Shown piece by piece: positions 38,809 through 50,876 of a stretch of 64,000 bases of DNA. This DNA is from Alteromonas oceanisediminis. Its GTDB lineage: Bacteria > Pseudomonadota > Gammaproteobacteria > Enterobacterales > Alteromonadaceae. The DNA is taken from assembly GCF_018474025.1 (NCBI RefSeq), contig NZ_JAHCTA010000003.1, positions 248,001 through 312,000 on the forward strand, given 5' to 3'. Numbering within the stretch: position 1 is the stretch's first letter; every line of letters starts with the position of its first letter. The position numbers and the translations under genes were made by a program. The notes beneath the pieces were generated by a model, which saw only the letters and a program-made list of their open reading frames with translations, was not told the origin of the DNA and ran no database searches.

Positions 38809-39861
38809 ATGAACATCATTCGCCCCATACGGCAGAGCGACTATGCTGCGTTGCACGCGATCGCTCAAGAGTCAGGTATTGGCTTTACCTCCTTACCTGT
38901 TAACGAAGGTCTGCTGCGACGTAAAATAGAGAAATCGGAGGCGTCTTTCGTCGACGGCGTGACTGAGCCGGGTAATCAGAGCTATCTGTTTGTGATGGAA
39001 GACACAAGCACGGGCAAAGTTGTCGGCACCACAGGTATTGAAGCGGCTGTCGGGTTGGATGACGCCTTTTATCATTATCATGTTGGCAAGGTCGTGCATG
39101 CCTCTCGTGAACTGAATATTCATAACACCGTCGACATACTGACCTTTTGTAACGACTATTCCGGTGTTACTGAGATTTGCACGTTGTTTTTACGTGAAGA
39201 AGCACGCCAAGGCTGTAATGGTCGGTTTTTATCGAAGGTGCGGTTTTTGTTCATGATGGAGCATCGCGAACGCTTCGCCGATATCATCATTGCTGAAATG
39301 CGTGGTGTGAGCGATGAGCATGGCCGCTCACCGTTTTGGAAGTGGCTTGAAGAACATTTCTTTTCGATGGATTTCCCGACAGCGGACTACCTGACCGGTA
39401 TTGGCAATAAAGTATTTATTGCTGAATTGATGCCTAAGTATCCTATTTATACCAGCCTGCTATCACCCGAAGCGCAGGCGGTGATTGGCAAAGTGCATGA
39501 TAAAACGCGCCCAGCGCTTAACTTGCTTGAACAGGAAGGCTTTAGTTGTCGCGGTTACGTGGATATCTTCGATGCCGGTCCCACCGTCGAGGCGCAGCTG
39601 CAGAACATTCGCACGGCGCAAGCCAGCAAAAATATGCCCGTACAAATTTCTGCTTCTATCGATGCAGGCTCCACCGATGATAAGCAAGTTGTTGAATGCT
39701 TTGTGATCAACACGTCGATAACTGATTTTAAAGCCGTAACGACCTCAGTTAGCGTTGATGAAAATAACGGCGTGGTGAAAATAAGTGCCGATGCAGCACA
39801 AGCCCTTAACGTCACTGACGGCGAAAACGTTCGTTTTGCGCCAGTTCGATTAGGAGAATAA
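38809..39861 (+). CDS. astA: Arginine N-succinyltransferase
   Basis: First step of the ammonia-producing AST pathway: succinyl-CoA plus arginine. The 350 residues match AstA throughout: MNIIRPIRQSDYAALHAIAQESGIGFTSLP-type start, GTTGIEAAVG, SEICTLFL-like segment VTEICTLFLREEARQGCNGRFLS, and RGVSDEHGRSPFWKWLEEHFF. Lies 22 bases after astC and three before astD. Confidence 0.95.
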   Translation: MNIIRPIRQSDYAALHAIAQESGIGFTSLPVNEGLLRRKIEKSEASFVDGVTEPGNQSYLFVMEDTSTGKVVGTTGIEAAVGLDDAFYHYHVGKVVHASRELNIHNTVDILTFCNDYSGVTEICTLFLREEARQGCNGRFLSKVRFLFMMEHRERFADIIIAEMRGVSDEHGRSPFWKWLEEHFFSMDFPTADYLTGIGNKVFIAELMPKYPIYTSLLSPEAQAVIGKVHDKTRPALNLLEQEGFSCRGYVDIFDAGPTVEAQLQNIRTAQASKNMPVQISASIDAGSTDDKQVVECFVINTSITDFKAVTTSVSVDENNGVVKISADAAQALNVTDGENVRFAPVRLGE

Positions 39862-39864
39862 TTC

Positions 39865-41334
39865 ATGACAGCGACACACTTCATTAATGGTCAGTGGGTC
39901 GATGGCAACGGCCACTCGATTAGCTCAACTGATCCTGCAAAAAATACCCCAATATGGCACGGGAAGAGTGCCACGAGTGACGACGTTAATAGCGCTGTCA
40001 ATGCTGCCCGCAACGCGTTTGCAGCATGGTCGAAGAAATCTTTTCAAGATCGCTTGGCTGTCATCGAATCCTTCGCTGAACAGTTGAAAGACAATAAAGA
40101 TGCGTTAGCACTAACCATTGCTAAAGAAACCGGTAAACCTCTATGGGAAACGGCGACAGAAGTTGGCGCAATGATAGGCAAAGTGGCGATTTCGGTTCGT
40201 GCCTACGAAGAACGCACCGGCACTGTCGAGAACCCAATGCCGCAAGGTAAAGCCTTTATACGGCATAAACCGCATGGCGTAGTGGCTGTATTCGGGCCTT
40301 ACAACTTTCCGGGTCATTTACCCAATGGGCATATCGTACCGGCTCTGCTCGCGGGTAATACCGTGGTGTTTAAGCCCAGTGATCTTACCCCAATGGTGGC
40401 AGAGCATGTACTCAAGCTATGGGAGAAAGCAGGTCTTCCAGCGGGTGTCATCAACCTGGTACAAGGTGAAGTTGAAACGGGTAAAGCGCTTGCCTCACAC
40501 GATAACATCGATGGCTTGTTCTTCACCGGCAGTTCACGCACTGGGAAGTTACTGCATGAACAGTTCGCTGGGCATCCGGGTAAGATCCTGGCGCTCGAAA
40601 TGGGCGGTAACAACCCACTCATCGTGAAAGGCGTCAACGACATTGACGCGGCGGTACATGACATCGTGCAATCGGCGTTTGTCACCTCTGGCCAGCGTTG
40701 CACCTGTGCTCGTAAGCTGTTTTTAGCCAATGGAGAAGAAGGCGATGCCATTTTGGCACGCCTGATTGAAGTCACCAAAGCGATTAAGGTCGGGCACTAC
40801 GATGCAGATGATCAACCGTTTATGGGGGCGATGATTTCAGCCCGCGCTGCAGCGCTTATGGCGTCTGCGCAGCAAGATTTGATTGCGCGTGGCGCAGAGT
40901 CTTTAGTCGAACTGGTGCATCAAGACACTGAAACTGGGTTTGTTTCGCCCGGCATTCTGGATGTCACGGCGATAATCGACAGCATGCCTGACGAAGAACA
41001 TTTTGGGCCGCTACTGAAAGTAGTTCGATATGATGATTTCGATCAAGCCATCGCATGGGCAAATAAGACAAACTTTGGTCTGTCTGCGGGGCTATTGGCT
41101 GACGACAAGGCTGACTATGATCACTTTTTGGCACATATCCGTGCCGGCATTGTGAACTGGAACCGCCCCATCACCGGCGCGTCGAGTGCAGCCCCATTTG
41201 GCGGTATTGGTGAAAGTGGTAATCATCGGGCCAGTGCCTATTACGCAGCGGACTATTGCGCTTACCCTGTTGCTTCGGTCGAACTTGAGAAAGTGGCTAT
41301 GCCAGCAACATTGAGCCCAGGCTTACATTTCTAA
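39865..41334 (+). CDS. astD: N-succinylglutamate 5-semialdehyde dehydrogenase
   Basis: NAD-dependent aldehyde dehydrogenase, fourth step of the AST pathway. The 489 residues show [30 protein letters not shown], the NAD loop [15 protein letters not shown], the catalytic Glu in LEMGGNNPL and Cys in [11 protein letters not shown]. It overlaps no gene but has a GGAG site inside the end of astA. Confidence 0.95.
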   Translation: MTATHFINGQWVDGNGHSISSTDPAKNTPIWHGKSATSDDVNSAVNAARNAFAAWSKKSFQDRLAVIESFAEQLKDNKDALALTIAKETGKPLWETATEVGAMIGKVAISVRAYEERTGTVENPMPQGKAFIRHKPHGVVAVFGPYNFPGHLPNGHIVPALLAGNTVVFKPSDLTPMVAEHVLKLWEKAGLPAGVINLVQGEVETGKALASHDNIDGLFFTGSSRTGKLLHEQFAGHPGKILALEMGGNNPLIVKGVNDIDAAVHDIVQSAFVTSGQRCTCARKLFLANGEEGDAILARLIEVTKAIKVGHYDADDQPFMGAMISARAAALMASAQQDLIARGAESLVELVHQDTETGFVSPGILDVTAIIDSMPDEEHFGPLLKVVRYDDFDQAIAWANKTNFGLSAGLLADDKADYDHFLAHIRAGIVNWNRPITGASSAAPFGGIGESGNHRASAYYAADYCAYPVASVELEKVAMPATLSPGLHF

Positions 41335-41350
41335 TACAGGGATCAGACTT

Positions 41351-42151
41351 ATGCATACTTCTGTAGAATCGCTATTTGACGCGTTGTGGCAAGATTACAT
41401 CGCTATCACGCCGTCGGCGCATTCGGTTCACCAATTACTGGCCACTGATGACGAAGATATCATCAATGACCATGTTGCATTTCGGACATTTAACCATGCC
41501 AAAATCAACTTGGATAAGTTAGCGGCGCATTTTTTAGCGTTAGGTTATGAAGCAAAAGGCGACTACGACTTTGAATCGAAAAAGCTGACGGCCAAGCATT
41601 TTGAACACCCTAACACGCAATACCCCAAAGTGTTTATTAGTGAATTGCGCGTTCACGAACTGTCAGATACGGCCATAGATATTATTGACCGATTAGTTGC
41701 CAGCATTGATGAAGACGCAGCAACACGTACTGACTTTTTGTACTCAGGCACGCATTGGCGAGTCAGCGCAGAAGATTATCGAATCTTATTGTCTGAATCT
41801 GAGTATGCTGCGTGGATGGCGGCATGGGGATTCCGTGCAAATCACTTTACGGTCAGTGTTAATCAGCTTCAAAGCGGACTGTCGCTTGCCCAAGTGAATC
41901 AAAAGCTGAAAGATAATGGCTTTAAACTGAATACTTCTGGCGGTGAAATTAAAGGTGGTGAAGACGTTTTTCTGGCCCAGTCGTCAACGATGGCCGATCG
42001 TCAGCGCGTTGAGTTTAGTGATGAAACGCTGGAAATACCCAGTTGTTTTTACGAATTCGCGCAACGCTACACGCTGCCCAATGGAAAGCTGTATCAAGGC
42101 TTTGTCGCTGCGTCAGCCGACAAGATCTTCGAAAGTACCAACGCGAGCTGA
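41351..42151 (+). CDS. DUF1338 protein (2-oxoadipate dioxygenase/decarboxylase-like)
   Basis: A 266-residue DUF1338 protein. Likely metal ligands are the His of NDHVAFRTF, the His of FRANHFTVSVN and the Glu of RQRVEFSDETLEIPSCFYEF. Larger relatives (HglS/YdcJ, about 460 residues) are iron-dependent 2-oxoadipate hydroxylase/decarboxylases in lysine catabolism; this one is of the short class. Sixteen bases after astD, so probably part of the ast operon and acting on a related 2-oxo acid. The exact substrate is inference. Confidence 0.75.
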   Translation: MHTSVESLFDALWQDYIAITPSAHSVHQLLATDDEDIINDHVAFRTFNHAKINLDKLAAHFLALGYEAKGDYDFESKKLTAKHFEHPNTQYPKVFISELRVHELSDTAIDIIDRLVASIDEDAATRTDFLYSGTHWRVSAEDYRILLSESEYAAWMAAWGFRANHFTVSVNQLQSGLSLAQVNQKLKDNGFKLNTSGGEIKGGEDVFLAQSSTMADRQRVEFSDETLEIPSCFYEFAQRYTLPNGKLYQGFVAASADKIFESTNAS

Positions 42152-42245
42152 TCCTACTTTTTCATTAGCAGCGTCTGGTTTGCCCTGTTATGCTGTGTTT
42201 GTGTAAAACAAACACAGCATTTGCTTGAAAACGAGAGGATGTCTT

Positions 42246-42782
42246 ATGAAGTATTATGGCTGGATTGCTACTGTCCTCCTGGTGCTGTCAGGATGTAGTT
42301 CGCAGAAAGTGACCACCGATTACGATCCGGATGTTAATTTCAGTGCCATAAAGTCGGTACAGGTTGTGGCTGTTGATGGCGATCAGTCCCCATCTGCACG
42401 GAATATTCAGTCCATGGTCGAAGCGGGTTTATTAGCAGCTGGCATCAAAGTTAATGAAAACGCGTTAGACACGTTACAGATCATCGCACAAGTCGAGCAA
42501 CGTGAAAATGACAGCGCTTTTAGTATCGGGCTGGGTACCGGTTCATCTACGCGCAACACCTCTATCGGAGTCGGCACATCAATAAGCATTCCTGTTGGCG
42601 ATGACATGTTGGACTATCAGGTGATCACCCTCGAATTAGTGCGGGGCGCTCAGATTATCTGGACGGCCACCGACAGTGCTCGCATTAAAGTGAGAGATGG
42701 AAAAGGTAAACAGGAAACGCAGCAGAAACTGGTGGATCGACTACTAGAGCATTTTCCTGTCATTACCGAACTCGAAGACTGA
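42246..42782 (+). CDS. DUF4136-type lipoprotein
   Basis: A 178-residue predicted lipoprotein with signal MKYYGWIATVLLVLSGCSS and lipobox LSGC. TDYDPDVNFSAIKSVQV matches the DUF4136 N-terminus. The start at 42246 is chosen because it begins the signal peptide and GAGAGG lies just upstream. A Ser/Thr/Gly-rich segment (STRNTSIGVGTSISIPVG) follows. Function unknown. Confidence 0.75.
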   Translation: MKYYGWIATVLLVLSGCSSQKVTTDYDPDVNFSAIKSVQVVAVDGDQSPSARNIQSMVEAGLLAAGIKVNENALDTLQIIAQVEQRENDSAFSIGLGTGSSTRNTSIGVGTSISIPVGDDMLDYQVITLELVRGAQIIWTATDSARIKVRDGKGKQETQQKLVDRLLEHFPVITELED

Positions 42783-43014
42783 GTACTTACAGTTGCCGAC
42801 CTACCGAGGGGTCGTCTATTGCTTGCATAATTCTTAACCTTTAATTAGAAACTCCATTGCTAATCGATTTTTCACATTAAAAAGATTGATTGTTCCAATT
42901 ATCTTTCCCTCTCCCCGACCCATATTATTGTCTTCGAACTTAATACGCGGCGTGTGTTACTGATTTATCGTTACGCACGTTCAGCAATCATAATTTTACA
43001 TTCGGAGATAATTT

Positions 43015-43578
43015 ATGGCGCTAATTAATACTCAAATCAAACCCTTCACGGCACAGGCATTTCGCGATGGTGAGTTTGTTGAAGTGAGCAGCGAAGATAT
43101 CAAAGGCAAGTGGGCGGTATTTTTCTTTTACCCTGCCGATTTTACGTTTGTGTGCCCGACCGAATTGGGTGATGTGGCAGATAAGTATGAAGAATTGCAA
43201 GCGCGTGGTGTCGAAGTGTATTCGGTTTCAACCGATACGCATTTCACCCACAAAGCCTGGCATGATGCTTCCGACACCATTGGTAAAATAAAATACACCA
43301 TGATCGGCGATCCAACAGGAACGATCACACGCAATTTCGATGTCATGCGTGAAACCATGGGTTTGGCCGATCGAGGTACGTTCATCGTAGATCCTGACGG
43401 CATTATTCAGGCGATGGAGATTACCGCTGAAGGTATTGGTCGCGATGCGGACGATCTCGTTCGCAAGGTCAAAGCGGCACAATACGTTGCTAGCCACCCT
43501 GGCGAAGTGTGTCCTGCAAAGTGGAAAGAAGGCGAGCAAACGTTAGCCCCCTCACTAGACCTTGTGGGCAAAATCTAA
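43015..43578 (+). CDS. ahpC: Alkyl hydroperoxide reductase subunit C (2-Cys peroxiredoxin)
   Basis: Typical AhpC of 187 residues. The peroxidatic Cys47 is in FTFVCPTE and the resolving Cys in GEVCPAKW near residue 166. It detoxifies H2O2 and organic hydroperoxides with electrons from AhpF. ATTCGGAG provides the ribosome site. The AT-rich 232 bases upstream probably hold the promoter, but I could not fit a convincing OxyR site. Confidence 0.97.
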   Translation: MALINTQIKPFTAQAFRDGEFVEVSSEDIKGKWAVFFFYPADFTFVCPTELGDVADKYEELQARGVEVYSVSTDTHFTHKAWHDASDTIGKIKYTMIGDPTGTITRNFDVMRETMGLADRGTFIVDPDGIIQAMEITAEGIGRDADDLVRKVKAAQYVASHPGEVCPAKWKEGEQTLAPSLDLVGKI

Positions 43579-43644
43579 GCATATCAACGTGGCGTGCGGG
43601 TACCCCGCACGCATTCTTTTTACGTCAATCGAGGAATAGGCACA

Positions 43645-45234
43645 ATGTTATCCAAAGAAATATTGCAAGCTCTCACCGGATACGCGGAAAAAATGCAGCA
43701 AAACGTGAACTTTGTGCTGCAAACAGGAGAGCACCCAAAACGCGCTGAACTATTAACATTTTTAAATGGCATTGCCAGTGTCAGTGACAAGCTTACCGTG
43801 ATTGAGCGAGATGACCCTCAGCTTCGTAGCCCCATTAGCTTTCTACTGGAAACCGATACAGATACTGGCATTCGTTTTTCAGGTATCCCCAGTGGTCATG
43901 AGTTCAACTCGCTCGTGTTGGCGATGTTGCATGCGTCTGGCGTGCCTTTAAAATTGGATGAATCTATCCAGCAATTGATTAAAAAAGTCGATAAGCCGCT
44001 TACGTTTGAAGTGTTTGTGAGCCTGAGTTGCCATAACTGCCCGGATGTTGTTCAGGCGTTAAATCAATTTGCGGTTTTAAATACAAACATAACAACCGAG
44101 ATGATCGACGGAGGTCTTTATCAGGATCTTGTTGCTGAACGCGATATCCAAGGTGTTCCAAGTGTTTATTTAAATGGTAAATTATTTGCTAACGGCAAAG
44201 TAGATGGGGCAGCGCTGGTAAACAAACTCATTGAGCTTCACCCTGAACTCACCGACACCCCCATTGCGTCAAGTTTACCGACTCAGGATGTAACGGTTAT
44301 CGGCGGTGGGCCCGCTGGTGTTAGCGCTGCTATATACAGTGCCCGAAAAGGCCTTAAAGTGACACTGATCGCTGAAACATTCGGAGGTCAGGTAAAGGAC
44401 ACAATGGGTATTGAGAATCTGATTTCAGTATCAAAAACCACCGGGCCTGAACTGGTGGGTAATTTAATGGCGCACTTAAATGACTATGAAGTCACCTTGC
44501 GTCAGCATGTCAGGGTAAAGTCCGTTGAACAAGGGTCGCTGAAAACCATTACGCTGTCATCCGGTGAGCAGATAACATCCAAAACCATTATTATTGCTAC
44601 GGGTGCGCGCTGGCGTGAACTGGGAGTTCCCGGCGAAAAGGAAAATATCGGTAATGGTGTGGCTTATTGCCCGCATTGCGATGGGCCGTTTTTTAAGGGC
44701 AAAGATGTTGCTGTGATCGGCGGTGGTAACTCGGGTATCGAGGCGGCTCTGGATCTGGCAGGTATTGTTAAATCGGTCACGGTATTTGAGTTTATGCCAG
44801 AGCTGAAGGCTGACCAAGTCCTGATTAAGCAGGCCGAAAAGCGAGACAACATCACCATTATCAAAAACGCCGCGACGAAAGAAATTGTTGCTCAGAATGG
44901 TAAAGTGTCTGCGATCAAGTATGCCGACAGACACTCTGGCGAAGTTCATAGCCAATCACTGAACGGCGTTTTCGTGCAAATTGGCTTAGTACCCAATAGC
45001 CAGTTTGCAAAAGGCTTGGTTGATATGTCAGCGCACGGCGAGATTGTTATCGACCATAAATGCCACACATCTGCGGCCGGTATCTATGCCTGCGGTGATG
45101 TATCCACAGTGCCTTACAAACAGATAATCATCAGCATGGGCGAAGGCTCAAAAGCGGCTTTGGCAGCATTTGAGTACTTACTCGCGCACGACAGTGACGA
45201 AGTTGAAGCAACTGAAGCAATGGTTGCTGCTTAA
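43645..45234 (+). CDS. ahpF: Alkyl hydroperoxide reductase subunit F
   Basis: FAD/NADH disulfide reductase that regenerates AhpC. From the ATG at 43645 (GAGGAA upstream) the protein has 529 residues, close to E. coli (521). The N-terminal tandem thioredoxin-like domain has the redox pair in SCHNCPDV. The thioredoxin-reductase-like part has [18 protein letters not shown], active-site [23 protein letters not shown] and IYACGDV. An upstream in-frame start has no family support. Confidence 0.97.
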   Translation: MLSKEILQALTGYAEKMQQNVNFVLQTGEHPKRAELLTFLNGIASVSDKLTVIERDDPQLRSPISFLLETDTDTGIRFSGIPSGHEFNSLVLAMLHASGVPLKLDESIQQLIKKVDKPLTFEVFVSLSCHNCPDVVQALNQFAVLNTNITTEMIDGGLYQDLVAERDIQGVPSVYLNGKLFANGKVDGAALVNKLIELHPELTDTPIASSLPTQDVTVIGGGPAGVSAAIYSARKGLKVTLIAETFGGQVKDTMGIENLISVSKTTGPELVGNLMAHLNDYEVTLRQHVRVKSVEQGSLKTITLSSGEQITSKTIIIATGARWRELGVPGEKENIGNGVAYCPHCDGPFFKGKDVAVIGGGNSGIEAALDLAGIVKSVTVFEFMPELKADQVLIKQAEKRDNITIIKNAATKEIVAQNGKVSAIKYADRHSGEVHSQSLNGVFVQIGLVPNSQFAKGLVDMSAHGEIVIDHKCHTSAAGIYACGDVSTVPYKQIIISMGEGSKAALAAFEYLLAHDSDEVEATEAMVAA

Positions 45235-45242
45235 TCTTAAAC

Positions 45243-45275
45243 GCGCCACGCCTTACATCACTGTAACCTTGGCGC
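45243..45275. terminator. Hairpin between convergent ahpF and parC
   Basis: GCGCCA (45243-45248) pairs with TGGCGC (45270-45275), and inside it TTACA pairs with TGTAA. It sits exactly between the two stop codons. There is no T-tract on either strand, so it may be a factor-assisted terminator or an mRNA 3'-end stabiliser. Confidence 0.4.
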
Positions 45276-47575
45276 TATTCATCTTCCGCTTCATCGGGGC
45301 TTGGCGGTTTTAACGCTGCACTGGGTAGCTCTAGCTCGATGCCATCAACCCGTTGAAGGCCGCGAGGAAGCTTATTACCGCGTCGTCCACGCTCACCTTT
45401 GTAGTGTTCCAAATCGGCTGCTGAGAGTGACATGCCGCGCTTGCCTGCAATGATCCGAACACTGGCGCCCTCAGGCACTACAGCTAATGTCTTGATGTAC
45501 TCTTCACGACTTTTGGCACGCGAACTAGGAATATTAATAATTTTATTCCCTTTCCCCTTACCTAAGCTTGGCAGGTCTCGCAAAGGGAATAATAACATGC
45601 GCCCTTCTGTACTGATTGCCAGGCACCAGTCAGACTCAATGTTAACCACCCGCTGTGGTGTTAAAACCTTGGCGCCCACTGGCAGACTCAAATACGCCTT
45701 ACCGGCTTTGTTTTTACTGACCATGTCAGCAAATTTTCCGACAAAACCATATCCTGCATCAGAGGCCATTAAATAAAGCTGTTCATCGGCGCTCATTAAG
45801 ACATGTGCAAATGACTCGCCAGCGACCAGCCCGAAACGGCCCGTGAGTGGTTCGCCCTGGCTGCGCGCAGAAGGAAGCGAGTGAGCGTCACACGCATAGG
45901 CACGTCCGGATGTATCAAGGAATACTGCTTGCTGGTTGCTTCGCCCTATGGCGCTGGCGAGATAACTATCGCCGGCTTTATAACTCAAGCCCTGCACATC
46001 AACGTCATGGCCTTTGGCACAACGCGCCCAACCTTTCTCTGATAACACCACCGTCACAGGCTCAGATGGAACTAACTCTTTATCAGACAGCGCTTTCGCA
46101 TCACTGCGCTCTACAATGGGGGAGCGACGATCGTCGCCGTAGGTCTGCGCGTCTGCCAACAGTTCCTTTTTAACCAGTGTTTTAAGCCGTTGGTCGCTGC
46201 CCAGAATGAGTTGTAATTTATCACGCTCTTCCGCTAGAGATTCCTGCTCACCACGGATTTTCATCTCTTCCAGTTTGGCGAGATGACGTAATTTTAGTTC
46301 CAAAATCGCTTCAGCTTGTTTATCCGATAGGCCAAACCGCCGAATCAATTCTGCTTTGGGCTCATCTTCGTTGCGAATAATCGCGATAACTTCGTCAATG
46401 TTAAGAAAGGCGATCAACAAGCCTTCCAGAATATGTAAGCGTGCCAGCACTTTATCTAAACGATATTGCAGTCGCCGCGTTACCGTATCTTTTCTAAATA
46501 CCAACCATTCCGATAAGATGCTTTTCAGGTCTTTGACTTGCGGACGACCGTCAAGACCAATCATATTCAGGTTAACGCGATAACTCTTTTCAAGATCGGT
46601 GGTCGCGAAAAGATGTTGCATCAATTGCTCAGTATCTACTCGATTAGAGCGCGGCGTAATGACTAAGCGAGTCGGGTTCTCATGATCCGATTCGTCGCGC
46701 AGGTCGCTGACCATGGGTAGCTTTTTAGCCTGCATTTGCGCCGCAATTTGCTCAAGAATTTTACCGCCAGAAGCTTGATGAGGTAGGGCCGTGATAATGA
46801 TGTCACCGCTTTCTTCATGATACACAGAACGCATCTTGATCGAACCCCGGCCCGTTTCATAAAGCTTGGCAATATCACTGCGCGGCGTAATGATTTCCGC
46901 TTCGGTGGGGTAATCTGGGCCTTCAACAATGCTCAATAATTCAGATAACTCGGTGCGGCTATTATCCAGCAGTAAGGCACAGGCCTTAGCCAACTCGCGC
47001 GCATTATGCGGCGGTATGTCGGTCGCCATACCCACGGCAATCCCGGTCACACCATTGAGCAATATATGCGGTAATCTGGCCGGTAGCACCAAAGGCTCTT
47101 GCAGTGTGCCATCAAAGTTTGGCGTCCAGTCCGCAGTTCCCTGCCCCAGCTCTGTAAGTAACACCTCACTAAACTTAGATAACCTAGCCTCGGTGTAACG
47201 CATCGCGGCAAATGACTTAGGATCGTCAGGCGCTCCCCAGTTCCCCTGCCCATCAATCAACGGATAACGGTATGAAAAGGGTTGCGCCATCAGCACCATG
47301 GCTTCATAGCAGGCCGAGTCGCCGTGCGGATGGAATTTACCTAGCACGTCACCCACTGTTCGAGCAGACTTTTTATACTTGGCGTTGTTGCTTAGGCCAA
47401 GATCCGACATCGCATAAATAATTCGGCGTTGAACCGGCTTAAGCCCATCGCCGATGTTTGGCAGGGCGCGATCCATAATAACGTACATCGAATAATTCAG
47501 GTAAGCGTCTTCAGTGAATCGCTGCAGCGGTAGCTGCTCTATCCCATCGGCATTTATCGTTATGTTGTCACTCAT
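45275..47575 (-). CDS. parC: DNA topoisomerase IV subunit A
   Basis: Decatenating type II topoisomerase A subunit. The start at [11 protein letters not shown] gives 766 residues; upstream in-frame Met codons lack similarity. Active-site Tyr127 is in MRYTEARLS. The quinolone-determining region [13 protein letters not shown] keeps Ser87 and Glu91, the wild-type residues. The C-terminal beta-pinwheel follows to a Pro/Glu-rich tail. parE is not adjacent in this window. Confidence 0.96.
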   Translation of the reverse strand: MSDNITINADGIEQLPLQRFTEDAYLNYSMYVIMDRALPNIGDGLKPVQRRIIYAMSDLGLSNNAKYKKSARTVGDVLGKFHPHGDSACYEAMVLMAQPFSYRYPLIDGQGNWGAPDDPKSFAAMRYTEARLSKFSEVLLTELGQGTADWTPNFDGTLQEPLVLPARLPHILLNGVTGIAVGMATDIPPHNARELAKACALLLDNSRTELSELLSIVEGPDYPTEAEIITPRSDIAKLYETGRGSIKMRSVYHEESGDIIITALPHQASGGKILEQIAAQMQAKKLPMVSDLRDESDHENPTRLVITPRSNRVDTEQLMQHLFATTDLEKSYRVNLNMIGLDGRPQVKDLKSILSEWLVFRKDTVTRRLQYRLDKVLARLHILEGLLIAFLNIDEVIAIIRNEDEPKAELIRRFGLSDKQAEAILELKLRHLAKLEEMKIRGEQESLAEERDKLQLILGSDQRLKTLVKKELLADAQTYGDDRRSPIVERSDAKALSDKELVPSEPVTVVLSEKGWARCAKGHDVDVQGLSYKAGDSYLASAIGRSNQQAVFLDTSGRAYACDAHSLPSARSQGEPLTGRFGLVAGESFAHVLMSADEQLYLMASDAGYGFVGKFADMVSKNKAGKAYLSLPVGAKVLTPQRVVNIESDWCLAISTEGRMLLFPLRDLPSLGKGKGNKIINIPSSRAKSREEYIKTLAVVPEGASVRIIAGKRGMSLSAADLEHYKGERGRRGNKLPRGLQRVDGIELELPSAALKPPSPDEAEDE

Positions 47576-47682
47576 AGTATGGTAATGCTGTCTTTTTGCA
47601 GTTGTTTTAGTAACAATGAGGCTAGGGTTAAACTTATCATAAACCATCCGATGCCAGAGTGATATGCGCATTAGGGGTAAAA

Positions 47683-50600
47683 ATGTCATTAATACTTTGT
47701 CGCATCGCGCGCGCGGTGATGCGTTATTTTTCAATACTGATAAGCCTGTTGGTTGCACTCCTCTGGGCAGCAAGCAACGCTAATGCTCAGCTCGCCGTAC
47801 AGATGCTTAGCAGTGACGACCACATCAGTCTGTCAGACAGTTTTCTCATTTATGAAGAGCAACACGATGAACTCACGCTGAGCGACATCTTGCAGAATAA
47901 GTCTCGTTTTCGATGGGCAGGAAAAAACAACCCTAACTACGGTTTTTCAGAAAGAGGCGTGTGGTTACATACCCGCTTTGCGCATTTTACTGAAACCAAT
48001 GACTGGGTCATTGACCTAAACTTCAGCCAACTGGATAAAGTCGATTTCTACGTGATGTCTGAGGGCGAGGTTATTGCCCAGTCCCAACAAGGCAAGTTGA
48101 GAGTCTTTCAGCCGTTTCGCATTCCCTCATTAAACGTCAGTATACAACCGGGCCAGACGGCTGAATTATTCATCCGAATACAAAGCAAAAATTCGAGCCT
48201 TATCGCACCCGTTAACATTCGCTCAGAAGCCAGCCACACACGAGCGATGTTAATCGATAGCGTTGCATGGGGCCTGTTTTACGGCGGCCTCATCATTTTG
48301 GCGATTTACAATCTCGTGCTGTTTTTCAGTGTCCGTGAGCCCAGTCTGCTCGCTTATGTGGGCTATATCATTACGGTACTGATATGGCAGTTTGTTTGGG
48401 GGGGGCACGTCCATCTGGTCGCAGCGGAAGGGTTGTCGCCGTGGCTAATTGATCATACCGGTCTGATATTCGTTTTCATTGGCGTGAGTAGTGGTATTTT
48501 CAGCGTGACCTTTCTAAACACCAAACAAAATGCGCCCCGATCTCATACTGTTGTGGTCGCATTGATCTATTTACAGGCTGGTTTAGGCGTAGTCGCTCTG
48601 TTGCCCGTGCTACCACCCATGGTGCTCAATGGCATCATCTATGGTGCTGCAATCCTCGCTATTGGCAGCTATATTGTGGCGGGAATAGAGAGTTACACCA
48701 ACCAGTTTTTACCGGCACGCTACTTTATTTTTGCGTGGGGCTTGTTGTCTGCTGGTGCCATCGTGGGGCTTCTCAGTTTAGTCGGTGTACTACCGGCCAA
48801 TCGTTTCACGGCCTATTGTTTTCAAGTCGGTGTATTTCTTGAAGCAGGCTTGTTTTCCCTCGCACTCATGGATAAAAGCCGAAACCAGCTAGAACGTGAG
48901 GTCGAACAAGCCACAACAGATTTGCGCAATAACATGGAGTTGATTGAAGAGCAGAATGCCCGCTTAGACATCGCCCGTAAAGACGCCATTAAAGCGAGCA
49001 ATATCAAGTCGCAGTTCTTGGCTAACATGAGCCATGAAATTCGTACGCCGTTAAATGCCATCCTGGGCTTTAGTCGAGAGCTATCTCATGCGCAACTTGC
49101 ACCGGAAAAGCAAGAGCAAGTGCGGATCATCAATTCGGCAGCAGATAATCTGTTAACAATAGTCAACGATGTACTTGATTTTTCTAAAATTGAAGCCGGT
49201 AAGCTGCAAGTGCACCGACAACCCTTTTCGCTGAACCAGTTACTTGAAGACATGGTGAGTATGATGGCGAAATCTGCGCACCAAAAACAACTTGAGTTTA
49301 TTTTTGAGTTGTCGCCGCTCCCCAATAAATTAATCGGCGACGGCTTTCGCTTAAAGCAAATTTTGAATAACTTGCTGGGCAATGCGATAAAATTCACCGC
49401 ACAGGGTTTCGTTGCTTTTACCGCAAGTGGGCGCAGTCTTGACCATGGCTTATATGAACTCACATTGAAGATTGAGGATACCGGAATTGGTATCAGCCGG
49501 CACGACAAGAAAAAGCTCTTTAACGCATTCTCTCAGGTCGATGATTCACTTAACCGGAATTACCAAGGCACAGGGTTAGGCTTGGTGATCTCTCAGGAAC
49601 TGGTCAAACTCATGCGCGGGCAACTGACTTTGACCAGTACGCCGGGTCAGGGCAGTTGCTTTGTGATCACACTTCAGTTGAATCAACTCAGTGCACAATA
49701 CTGTCTTTCTGAGCAAAATGAGTGGCGCGACAAGCACGTTGTGGTGTTTGACCCATTGCCGGTTTCACGCCATGCCAGTGCCAGCCTTATGCGTCACTTA
49801 GGTGCCACGGTCACCAGTATAGAAAGTATTGAATATCTCAATCAATTCAACAAAACCTCGGCCACCGTTGACTACCTGTTCGCCAGCTTGCCGCTCGCAA
49901 AACGTGAACAGCGAAATGATGTGCTCAGTTACCTACTCGATTTCAAAGCCAGTAAGCGAGTGCTGCTTTATTCGGGCGCAGACCCGTTTAACCATTACCC
50001 CAGTTTAAGTCAGCATTTCAATACGCAAATGCGATTGCCATTGTCACCGCAGAAAATTGATAGCCTGCTGCATAGCCCATCACAAAGTTCGCAAAACCCG
50101 CTGTACGCCAAACTCGCCTCGTTGCCTCGAATTCATGTATTGGCCGTTGACGATATGGAGATGAACTTAAAGCTGATCAACACCTGGTTGCAGAATACGC
50201 CTGTCAATCTAACGGTCGCTATCAGTGGTGCTGAAGCCGTGGCACTCTGTCAATCAACCGCATTTGACATCATTTTGATGGATGTGCAGATGCCGAATAT
50301 GGACGGATTACAAGCCACCAAAATGATTCGCAAAACTGAGCACAATATCGGTACACCCATTATCGCTGTCACCGCGCACGCGTTTAAAGAAGAACAAGAG
50401 CGGCTTATGGCATCAGGTATGGATGATTACCTGCCGAAACCGATTGAAATCGGTCAATTGGTTGACCTGATTAACCGTTGGTGTGAAAACGTTGAGCCGA
50501 CGCCCGAACAGATCCCAAGTTTCGATTGGGAGCTGGCTTTGCGGCGCGCGAACGGTAGTGATGACGCTGCTTTTGAGCTACTGGAAGCATTTATTCAGCA

Positions 50601-50853
50601 ACTTCCAGATTGCATCGATATGATCAAAACGGCAGCACGCTCGAAAGATTTTGAGACACTATTGCAGCACATACATCGAATTCATGGTGCATGCTGCTAT
50701 ACAGGCGTGAGCCGGTTTCAGGCATTGTGTCATGACATAGAAAGTGATTTGAAACAAAAAAATATGGAGTGCGTTTTGACTAAAATCCCCGCGTTGTTGA
50801 AAGAGAGTGAAGTCGTATTGAGTGCTGCCAGGGCGCACCTTGATTCACGGTAG
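47683..50853 (+). CDS. BarA-like hybrid sensor kinase with 7TMR-DISM sensor
   Basis: A 1056-residue tripartite kinase. TAGGGG seven bases before the ATG at 47683 decides the start. Order: signal/TM (about 14-35), 7TMR-DISM extracellular domain (ending about 180, with [11 protein letters not shown]), seven-helix 7TMR region (190-400), coiled coil, HisKA with [14 protein letters not shown] (His451), HATPase, a degenerate receiver (about 710-790), an intact receiver with LAVDDMEMN and [12 protein letters not shown], and a C-terminal Hpt with [11 protein letters not shown]. The HisKA-receiver-Hpt relay and the Hpt motif resemble BarA/GacS, whose partner would be UvrY/GacA; that gene is not here. 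Confidence 0.87.
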   Translation: MSLILCRIARAVMRYFSILISLLVALLWAASNANAQLAVQMLSSDDHISLSDSFLIYEEQHDELTLSDILQNKSRFRWAGKNNPNYGFSERGVWLHTRFAHFTETNDWVIDLNFSQLDKVDFYVMSEGEVIAQSQQGKLRVFQPFRIPSLNVSIQPGQTAELFIRIQSKNSSLIAPVNIRSEASHTRAMLIDSVAWGLFYGGLIILAIYNLVLFFSVREPSLLAYVGYIITVLIWQFVWGGHVHLVAAEGLSPWLIDHTGLIFVFIGVSSGIFSVTFLNTKQNAPRSHTVVVALIYLQAGLGVVALLPVLPPMVLNGIIYGAAILAIGSYIVAGIESYTNQFLPARYFIFAWGLLSAGAIVGLLSLVGVLPANRFTAYCFQVGVFLEAGLFSLALMDKSRNQLEREVEQATTDLRNNMELIEEQNARLDIARKDAIKASNIKSQFLANMSHEIRTPLNAILGFSRELSHAQLAPEKQEQVRIINSAADNLLTIVNDVLDFSKIEAGKLQVHRQPFSLNQLLEDMVSMMAKSAHQKQLEFIFELSPLPNKLIGDGFRLKQILNNLLGNAIKFTAQGFVAFTASGRSLDHGLYELTLKIEDTGIGISRHDKKKLFNAFSQVDDSLNRNYQGTGLGLVISQELVKLMRGQLTLTSTPGQGSCFVITLQLNQLSAQYCLSEQNEWRDKHVVVFDPLPVSRHASASLMRHLGATVTSIESIEYLNQFNKTSATVDYLFASLPLAKREQRNDVLSYLLDFKASKRVLLYSGADPFNHYPSLSQHFNTQMRLPLSPQKIDSLLHSPSQSSQNPLYAKLASLPRIHVLAVDDMEMNLKLINTWLQNTPVNLTVAISGAEAVALCQSTAFDIILMDVQMPNMDGLQATKMIRKTEHNIGTPIIAVTAHAFKEEQERLMASGMDDYLPKPIEIGQLVDLINRWCENVEPTPEQIPSFDWELALRRANGSDDAAFELLEAFIQQLPDCIDMIKTAARSKDFETLLQHIHRIHGACCYTGVSRFQALCHDIESDLKQKNMECVLTKIPALLKESEVVLSAARAHLDSR

Positions 50854-50876
50854 TGCCACCCAATAAAAGCGCAGAT

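Noticed and set aside
42851-42904. Possible OxyR site upstream of ahpC (ATTG-N7-CAAT)
   Set aside because: Only one half of the four-part OxyR motif can be fitted; the next ATTG is 29 bases away and not the required 22.
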